IMG/VR virus record: IMGVR_UViG_3300042673_001139
Span: 1 to 42,679 of that record
DNA length: 42,679 bases
Source: a virus
Reading direction: 5' to 3' (one strand)
Made by a program: the position numbers and the translations under genes. How positions within the stretch are numbered: position 1 is the stretch's first letter; every line of letters begins with the position of its first letter. Positions 38,430 to 42,679 of this stretch are shown here, piece by piece. Under the pieces are notes generated by a model, which saw only the letters and a program-made list of their open reading frames with translations, had not been told where the DNA came from and did not search any database.

Positions 38430-38637
38430 CGAGGCAAACCTAGTTGACACCGCACAGATCGCAGCGATGGCAAAGGTCACTCGAAAACAGGTAACGAACC
38501 GATGGACGAAGCGGCCAGACTTTCCAGAGCCGGTTCAAAACGCGACGCAGAAGACACGCCGCTGGAACATCAATGACGTGCGCGAGTGGCTGCGTCAGCC
38601 CAGACGGGCCGCTATCTCTTCCTCGGTTGTTCGGTAG
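38410..38637 (+). CDS. Excisionase / AlpA-like DNA-binding protein
   Basis: 75 residues from ATG 38410 (GGAG seven bases upstream). LVDTAQIAAMAKVTRKQVTNRWTKRPDFPEPVQN..., then RRWNINDVREWLRQ: the winged-helix MerR/AlpA pattern of phage excisionases. Last gene of the right early operon; its final 43 bases overlap the end of the convergent integrase. Would bend attP DNA for excision and may act as regulator. Confidence 0.8.
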   Translation: MHSAEIDEANLVDTAQIAAMAKVTRKQVTNRWTKRPDFPEPVQNATQKTRRWNINDVREWLRQPRRAAISSSVVR

Positions 38638-39584
38638 TAAACCGTCAACAGAATGCGGAGGTCTTTGTGCCCACTGATTCGCGCCAGCTCCATTACGCCC
38701 ACCTTTTTGCTGAACAGTGTCAGTGCATAGGCGCGGGCATCGTGGAAGTGGAGGTCTTCGATGAGCAATGAATCACGGGCTCGCCGAAATATAACGTCTA
38801 GGGATTCGCTTGATATGGTGAAGCCATTGAACCCCTTGAGCAGCCGCAGCGCATGCTTAGAAAGCGGGATTTTGCGGGGCTTGCCGGTGCGGTATTGCAT
38901 CTTGTGCTTGACCGTGGCGACTGAACCGGTGATGACGGACGGGCCAAGCTGCAAAACCTCACCCGCCCGCATGCCGGTGCGCAGGGAAAGCATGAAGGCA
39001 AATGCCACCTCTTCTTGCTTGGACTTTGGAATCCGCCCGGTCTTGAACCCAAGCCAGCGAACAATGCGTCGAATCTCGCTGATGGTTGGCAATCGTTCGC
39101 GGGATGGGTTGTCGCCTGGGGCTTGCAGGCCCTTGAATGGGGATGATGGAGCCCATTGCCATTCTTCAACGGCTTTGGTGAAGACGTGCGCAAGCAGGTT
39201 GATGTCGCGCTGCACTGAGCCCTTGCTGACTTTTGCTAGTCGGGCATCACGCCACGCCGCCAAGTCTGATGTGGACACTTCCACAAGCTGCTTGCCAGCC
39301 AGAGCCGGGAAGTCTCGCTTGAACGCCGCCATGCGTAGCAGTTCAAAGCGCTCGCCAGCCTTGCCGCTGCTCACATCTAGAGCGTACTTGTCGAGAGTTT
39401 CGGAAAACGTCTTTCTCGGGAATGCGCCGTTCTTCTCGGACAGAATTTCGGCCTCTTCCTGCAATGCCCAAAGTTGGGCCGCAGTCTTGGTGTCGAAGGA
39501 CGCAGACCTGCGCACGCCGTTGCGCTCGACTTCGGCCCGCCACTTGTTGCCCTGCTTCCTGAGATACGCCACGACTGCTCCCAT
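38595..39584 (-). CDS. int: Tyrosine recombinase integrase
   Basis: 329 residues. N-terminal arm-binding domain (1-60), core-binding domain (about 65-155), catalytic domain with Arg206 (LRTGMRAGE), His281 and Arg284 (FHDARAYAL), His306 (SGHKDL) and nucleophile Tyr317 (TVYYR). The common HDLRH is here HDARA. Integrates the phage at a bacterial attB; the attP-like tRNA fragment lies just upstream at 39739-39760. 3' end overlaps the Xis-like gene. Confidence 0.95.
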   Translation of the reverse strand: MGAVVAYLRKQGNKWRAEVERNGVRRSASFDTKTAAQLWALQEEAEILSEKNGAFPRKTFSETLDKYALDVSSGKAGERFELLRMAAFKRDFPALAGKQLVEVSTSDLAAWRDARLAKVSKGSVQRDINLLAHVFTKAVEEWQWAPSSPFKGLQAPGDNPSRERLPTISEIRRIVRWLGFKTGRIPKSKQEEVAFAFMLSLRTGMRAGEVLQLGPSVITGSVATVKHKMQYRTGKPRKIPLSKHALRLLKGFNGFTISSESLDVIFRRARDSLLIEDLHFHDARAYALTLFSKKVGVMELARISGHKDLRILLTVYYRTTEEEIAARLG

Positions 39585-39601
39585 TGCACGAGGTGCGCAG
39601 T

Positions 39602-39802
39602 GTAGCGGGATCGAAAGCGGGAACTTAGCGGGCCGCTCAAGCGGCTAATGGGAATAAATAGCGGGAATTTGCGACAAACACAAAGCTACTTTGAGAGACA
39701 AATAGCAGCTAAAAGCGATAAAAAAGTTGTGTTTGTTCTGGTGCCTCGGGTCGGAATCGGCTTACCTATGAGAAGATCACGGTTAGCGGGAATCTAGCGG
39801 GG
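39602..39802. other. Putative attP: tRNA 3'-end core flanked by arm-type repeats
   Basis: The core, 39739-39760, reads on the minus strand as the 3' end of a tRNA: GATTCC of the T arm, CCGAC, the acceptor part CCGAGGC, then ACCA (tgg at 39739-39741). Around it lie six copies of a TAGCGGGAA-like repeat in one direction: 39603, 39616, 39627 and 39660 on one side, 39785 and 39796 on the other, as arm sites of a lambda-type integrase. A ten-base inverted repeat ACAAACACAA/TTGTGTTTGT adjoins the core. No protein gene fits the 289 bases from 39585 to 39873. Confidence 0.7.
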
Positions 39803-39873
39803 CGGCTTGTGGTTAGTTTAGCGCAGGCGGAATCCACCCACCGACTCAGATAGAGTTATCACCAACCAAAACG

Positions 39874-40362
39874 CTACTCAAGCGCCAACACAAACCCCTG
39901 AAGCCCAATTACTTGCTTGGCGAGTTCGCCAGCTTCTCCCGCCAGCGCTGTATATCGGCTTGCGCATTCTCCGAGTAAGTCTCGGGCGGTTTTGGCTTCT
40001 GCATAAGCTCTGGCGCTGGCTTCGGTAGTGTTACCGGCTTTGGGGCGATTATTGAGGGCGGCGATGGTGTCGTGCAGCCCTGCAACAGTGCCGCTAAGGC
40101 GAGCATTGGCAGCGGCAACTTTCTTGGCATTCTCGAAATCATTTTGTCGGCTCCTATCCACTGACTTTTGTTTGAGCAGCGAGGTTTCTTGGTTCGCAAG
40201 GCTGGCTTGCAGCGTGTCGGCGTTTTGTTTGGCAATGTAGGCATCGAATTTGGCCTGAACATCTGCCCTGCCCTGCTGCTTCTGGTGGTGCCCATAACCC
40301 CAAAGAGCGCCAACAATCGCCAAGACTGCGGCGGCATAGATGTACAGGCGCAGCGGGATCAT
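39874..40362 (-). CDS. Rz: Inner-membrane spanin, Rz type
   Basis: 162 residues: one N-terminal membrane helix (LYIYAAAVLAIVGALWGYG), then a long periplasmic coiled coil (QADTLQASLANQETSLLKQ-like through about 150). The family (Rz/DUF2514) joins inner and outer membranes at the last step of lysis. Contains the complete outer partner in another frame. ATGA overlap with the putative holin. Confidence 0.87.
   Translation of the reverse strand: MIPLRLYIYAAAVLAIVGALWGYGHHQKQQGRADVQAKFDAYIAKQNADTLQASLANQETSLLKQKSVDRSRQNDFENAKKVAAANARLSGTVAGLHDTIAALNNRPKAGNTTEASARAYAEAKTARDLLGECASRYTALAGEAGELAKQVIGLQGFVLALE
39909..40142 (-). CDS. Rz1: Outer-membrane spanin Rz1, nested inside Rz
   Basis: 77 residues from ATG 40142 (GGAG eight bases upstream), fully within Rz in a different frame. 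Signal peptide MISRMPRKLPLPMLALAALLQGC with lipobox LLQGC, then a Pro-rich stretch (TTPSPPSIIAPKPVTLPKPAPE) as in Rz1. The Cys is lipidated and the protein meets Rz in the periplasm. Start ATG 40130 is also possible. Confidence 0.82.
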   Translation of the reverse strand: MISRMPRKLPLPMLALAALLQGCTTPSPPSIIAPKPVTLPKPAPELMQKPKPPETYSENAQADIQRWREKLANSPSK

Positions 40363-40538
40363 TGCGCGTCTTTCGTCAGCGCTTTTTGGGTAACGTTGCC
40401 TGTGATGTAGGCCGCGACTGTTGCGATAACGACAGCGCTATAAACCCCGTCAGCAATGTGCCCGCTGTACACAAGCCAAGTCGCGCTTGATAAGGCCGAC
40501 ATGGCGGAGATGAATTTGCGGCTGAGAAAACGATTCAT
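40359..40538 (-). CDS. Small holin-like membrane protein
   Basis: 59 residues from ATG 40538 (MNRFLSRKFISAMSALSSATWLVY...), preferred for AAGGGG upstream and ATGA overlap with the endolysin stop. Two hydrophobic segments (about 9-26 and 32-50). In the lysis cassette between endolysin and spanins. With a SAR endolysin a pinholin is expected, so this or the next gene could fill that role. Confidence 0.65.
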   Translation of the reverse strand: MNRFLSRKFISAMSALSSATWLVYSGHIADGVYSAVVIATVAAYITGNVTQKALTKDAQ

Positions 40539-41098
40539 GGAAGCCCCTTCAGGCATAGCGCTGTTTCTGCCAAGCGCCGGTTGTATAGGCCTTGCACAAA
40601 CTTGAACTCTGGCTTTCCATCAACAATCCGCCCAGTCTTGACCGAAGACCAATTCGGCTTGCCGCTTGGTGTTTTGCTCAACGACTCGCAGCCTTCACGA
40701 ATCTTGCCCGCATTGATTAGCTCGACAGCCTTGCTTGAACAAGTTGCGGAGACGCCAAAGTTGTGCGCGTGCGAGCTAAGGGCGTTAAATGGATTCTGTG
40801 GCACACCCGGCTTAAGGCACTCCACAAGTGATAGCTGCGTCTTCTTGATGACGTTGCCAATGATTTCTTGGCAAACTTCCTCAGGCCAAACCTCGCCGAC
40901 AACAACAGGGATCGGGCTGGTGTGCTTTGTTATGCCGCCGCATGCAGTTGGCAAACCTCCAGCTAGCTTGTCTGCGTAGACCGTGGTTCCGCGCCCCTCC
41001 CACCTGGAGATGAACGAAACCAAATCATCTTGGACTAACACTAGGCCACTGACAGCCAGTGCTGCACCACCAGCGATAACCCGCGCCTTGACGCTCAT
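40535..41098 (-). CDS. SAR endolysin, GH24 lysozyme
   Basis: 187 residues. N-terminal signal-anchor-release segment rich in Ala/Gly (ARVIAGGAALAVSGLVLV, 5-22), then ISRWEGRGTTVYADKLAGGLPTACGGIT with Glu34, Asp43 and Thr51 as the E-D-T triad of the P21/P1 type lysozymes. Cysteines at 53 and beyond may take part in activation. Cleaves peptidoglycan after release from the membrane. ATGA overlaps on both sides. Confidence 0.9.
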   Translation of the reverse strand: MSVKARVIAGGAALAVSGLVLVQDDLVSFISRWEGRGTTVYADKLAGGLPTACGGITKHTSPIPVVVGEVWPEEVCQEIIGNVIKKTQLSLVECLKPGVPQNPFNALSSHAHNFGVSATCSSKAVELINAGKIREGCESLSKTPSGKPNWSSVKTGRIVDGKPEFKFVQGLYNRRLAETALCLKGLP

Positions 41099-41490
41099 TT
41101 GATGCCGACGCCTGTTTTGAATGCGGTGTAAATGCCAACACAGGCCGCAATAAAACCTGCGATGTAGCTAAGAGGCTTCGCAAGCGCCCCGATCCAGTTC
41201 AACACCTTGATCGCGCCCTTTGCAGCCTTCGCTACTTCGATCATCTCTACCAATTCTTCGGATAGCGAAGTCAACGTCTTGTCAATCTTGTTGGTCTTGC
41301 GGGTGTTCTCTGCAAGGTCTTGTTCTATGCGGCTGAAGCGTCCATTTCCCTCCGCAAATTTCTCCATCATCAGCCGATGGTTGTTGTTGATTGCTCTAAT
41401 GACTTCAGCGTCGCGCGCCTTGAACGTAGCGCCAAGCTCATCAAGCGTGCCAGGGATGGTGCCGATGGGGTCGATTTGGTCTTCTGGCAT
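41095..41490 (-). CDS. Lysis-cassette membrane protein, XhlA/holin-like
   Basis: 131 residues from ATG 41490 (GAGG six bases upstream; ATG 41502 overlaps the stop before it). A long soluble coiled-coil part (FKARDAEVIRAINNNHRLMM..., FSRIEQDLAENTRKTNKIDKTL) and a C-terminal membrane helix (LSYIAGFIAACVGIYTAF). This layout resembles hemolysin XhlA-type lysis proteins. Followed by the endolysin in ATGA overlap. Confidence 0.6.
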   Translation of the reverse strand: MPEDQIDPIGTIPGTLDELGATFKARDAEVIRAINNNHRLMMEKFAEGNGRFSRIEQDLAENTRKTNKIDKTLTSLSEELVEMIEVAKAAKGAIKVLNWIGALAKPLSYIAGFIAACVGIYTAFKTGVGIK

Positions 41491-41498
41491 GGCTGGCC

Positions 41499-41930
41499 TC
41501 ATAAAACATTGAAGGACTGCGTGGGTGTAATTCGCCACACGTCGGAGTCAAAACGGCGGCGTCCGCCTGCGATGAATGCCGCCTCTACAAGCTCGCTGCA
41601 AAACCAGCGCCCTGGGTGTTCCCAAGGCTCGCGGAACGGGATTCCAAGCACCGCGCCCCAGTCGTATTTCTTGCCTTTTTGGCCCAGCGCAAACACCAAA
41701 GAGGCCAGCGGGTTGGGGCATTCGCGGCGCACAGCCACACAGGCACTCACGCGCGCTTCAAATTCGCGCAGTGGGGTTTCAACAACCCCTGTGCTTGCCA
41801 TGGCTTCGATCACCGTGTTGTGCGGTGTGACGATGCCGCAGTGTGCCCAAGGCCCCCACCACGACGCGGCACGGATGGCCAGGCTTCCAACGTCATGGCT
41901 GCGGCTGTAGATGAGGGTGAGTTGGCTCAT
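41499..41930 (-). CDS. Permuted NlpC/P60-like cysteine peptidase or hydrolase
   Basis: 143 residues. WAHCGIV with His30 near the start, a conserved Glu in TVIEA, KKYDWGAVLG, and WFCSELVEAAF with Cys111 near the end: the order His first, Cys last is that of the circularly permuted papain-like YiiX/YaeF group. Located between tail and lysis genes, it may act at the tail tip as peptidoglycan enzyme or in the lysis cassette. ATGA overlaps with both neighbours. Confidence 0.7.
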   Translation of the reverse strand: MSQLTLIYSRSHDVGSLAIRAASWWGPWAHCGIVTPHNTVIEAMASTGVVETPLREFEARVSACVAVRRECPNPLASLVFALGQKGKKYDWGAVLGIPFREPWEHPGRWFCSELVEAAFIAGGRRRFDSDVWRITPTQSFNVL

Positions 41931-42325
41931 ATAGCTGCGGCTGCGATAAACAAGTCGTCCAACTGTTGAGATGTGAGGTTCAGTGACTGAGCCAGCGCCA
42001 GCAATGTCGGGTTGTTGCGTTCAAAGTGCGTTGACTCTTCAATGTCAATCCGCATCAATGTTTTCTGAGGGTCTGGCAACGCATCTGCCATTGCTAGCAA
42101 ATCGGCCTTTGTCCTGTTGAGTTGAGTAAAAATAATCTTTAAGGCAGGCCCGCGCAGCACTCTTTGCGGAACGGTTGGTTCTGTCGTTGGTGGCGACCAC
42201 GTTTGGCCGTCAAAAAGCCAGCCTGGGCCTTGGGTTGTGCATTGCACCCAATTCCCGCCAGGTGGATTTGCGGATTCAATGACGTTGACAGCCACGCCGT
42301 TGATAATTTGTGCGTATCGGCTCAT
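41927..42325 (-). CDS. Tail accessory / fibre assembly-like protein
   Basis: 132 residues from ATG 42325 (TGATG overlap with the adhesin stop; GGGAG seven bases upstream). MSRYAQIINGVAVNVIESANP..., then GPGWLFDGQTWSPP: a start very common in small phage proteins coded next to tail fibres (YAQI.DG.V.NVI, GPGW..DG..W.PP). The second half is helical (FTQLNRTKADLLAMADALPD). Probably fibre chaperone or tip component; uncertain. Confidence 0.62.
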   Translation of the reverse strand: MSRYAQIINGVAVNVIESANPPGGNWVQCTTQGPGWLFDGQTWSPPTTEPTVPQRVLRGPALKIIFTQLNRTKADLLAMADALPDPQKTLMRIDIEESTHFERNNPTLLALAQSLNLTSQQLDDLFIAAAAI

Positions 42326-42679
42326 CACCAGACTCCCAGCGGCTCTAGGTAAATGCGGCCACCGGAACCTGCGCCGCCTGTTCCAGTGTTGCGCCCGCCC
42401 CCGCCGCCCCCCGCGCCGAAGCCGGAACCGGCTGAACCGTTAGAACCGGATGAGCCGCCAGCGCCTCCCTGCCCGCGATAAGACGATCCGCCTCCGCCCC
42501 CAGCATTTAGCCCGGTGTTTGATACTCCAAGCCCATTCGCGTCTGCTGAAGTAAGCCTAATGGGGTATCCAGAAGGAAGTGCAGGCGCGGAATCAAATCC
42601 ACCAGTTCCGGCTGTTCCGGTTCCGCCAGCGCCACCAGGAACCGACGAGCCAGACTTACCACCGTGACCGCCACCCCTG
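42325..42679 (-). CDS. Glycine-rich tail adhesin, 3' part (enters from outside the window)
   Basis: 117 codons up to the TGA at 42327-42325, strongly glycine-rich (RGGGHGGKSGSSVPGGAGGTG..., GAGGGGGSSYRGQGGAGGSS) and ending RIYLEPLGVW. It is the natural continuation of the frame that leaves at base 1. Joining the ends leaves two bases instead of three in the junction codon, so one base (or 1+3n) is missing. The Gly-rich stretches suggest polyglycine sandwich-like folds as in phage adhesins; inference. Confidence 0.7.
   Translation of the reverse strand, partial: RGGGHGGKSGSSVPGGAGGTGTAGTGGFDSAPALPSGYPIRLTSADANGLGVSNTGLNAGGGGGSSYRGQGGAGGSSGSNGSAGSGFGAGGGGGGRNTGTGGAGSGGRIYLEPLGVW

Noticed and set aside
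38761-39648. 295-codon open frame on the plus strand
   Set aside because: Lies antisense over the whole integrase gene; composition (Ser/Arg-rich) is that of a shadow frame in GC-rich DNA.
39739-39760. tRNA gene
   Set aside because: Only the 3' 22 bases of a tRNA are present; no D arm or anticodon arm in front. Treated as attP core.
1-42679. CRISPR arrays, insertion sequences, toxin-antitoxin pairs with known family
   Set aside because: No regularly spaced repeats with spacers, no transposase and no recognised toxin family were seen.

Overview
The window reads as an essentially complete genome of a temperate siphovirus-type phage (HK97-like head module, long non-contractile tail module) about 42.7 kb long. 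It is opened inside a glycine-rich tail adhesin gene: the 5' part of that gene runs off base 1 and its 3' part enters at base 42679, both on the minus strand. Together with an intact attP-like site in the middle of the sequence, this points to a circular or circularly permuted phage form (free phage or circularised contig) rather than an integrated prophage. GC-rich codon use, the small lipoprotein and the Burkholderiales-like flavour of many small genes suggest a betaproteobacterial host, perhaps Comamonadaceae; this is inference. No tRNA, rRNA, CRISPR array or insertion sequence was seen.

Layout. Late genes are on the minus strand and read right to left: Q-like antiterminator (20020-19508), late leader with repeated AATAAT boxes and a terminator, zinc-ribbon and HNH proteins, small and large terminase, portal, HK97 protease, major capsid, then an inserted set of virion accessory genes (SGNH hydrolase and repeat proteins, 13414-9483), head-tail connectors, tail tube, G/GT chaperones with a GGGAAAC frameshift site, tape measure, a very compact tail tip, and, across the ends of the window, adhesin, tail accessory protein, NlpC/P60-like enzyme, putative holins, SAR endolysin and nested Rz/Rz1 spanins (42679-39874). 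The late operon is interrupted by many hairpin-plus-T-tract terminators.

Between the antiterminator and the replication block lies a plus-strand accessory operon of eleven small genes (20217-22967). It has two promoters sharing the 12-mer GCATATACAGTA and ends in an HTH gene. It is the best candidate for an undescribed anti-defence or host-takeover locus. It ends at a three-copy tandem repeat.

The left early operon (minus strand, 28339 to 23047) carries a Cro-like repressor, an HTH regulator, an O-like initiator with iteron-like repeats, RusA, NinB, an HNH protein and a cluster of tiny zinc-binding proteins. A short CI-like repressor (28407-28799) and a lipoprotein read the other way. The right early operon (plus strand, 29498-38637) is about 26 tightly overlapping small genes including RecT and SSB, ending in an AlpA/Xis-like gene that overlaps the 3' end of the convergent integrase. 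The cro promoter and the right early promoter are near copies of each other: each has two operators of the AACTATRGTT type 23 bp apart, so one repressor should silence both. Behind integrase is an attP-like region: a 22-bp tRNA 3' end flanked on both sides by AGCGGGAA repeats.
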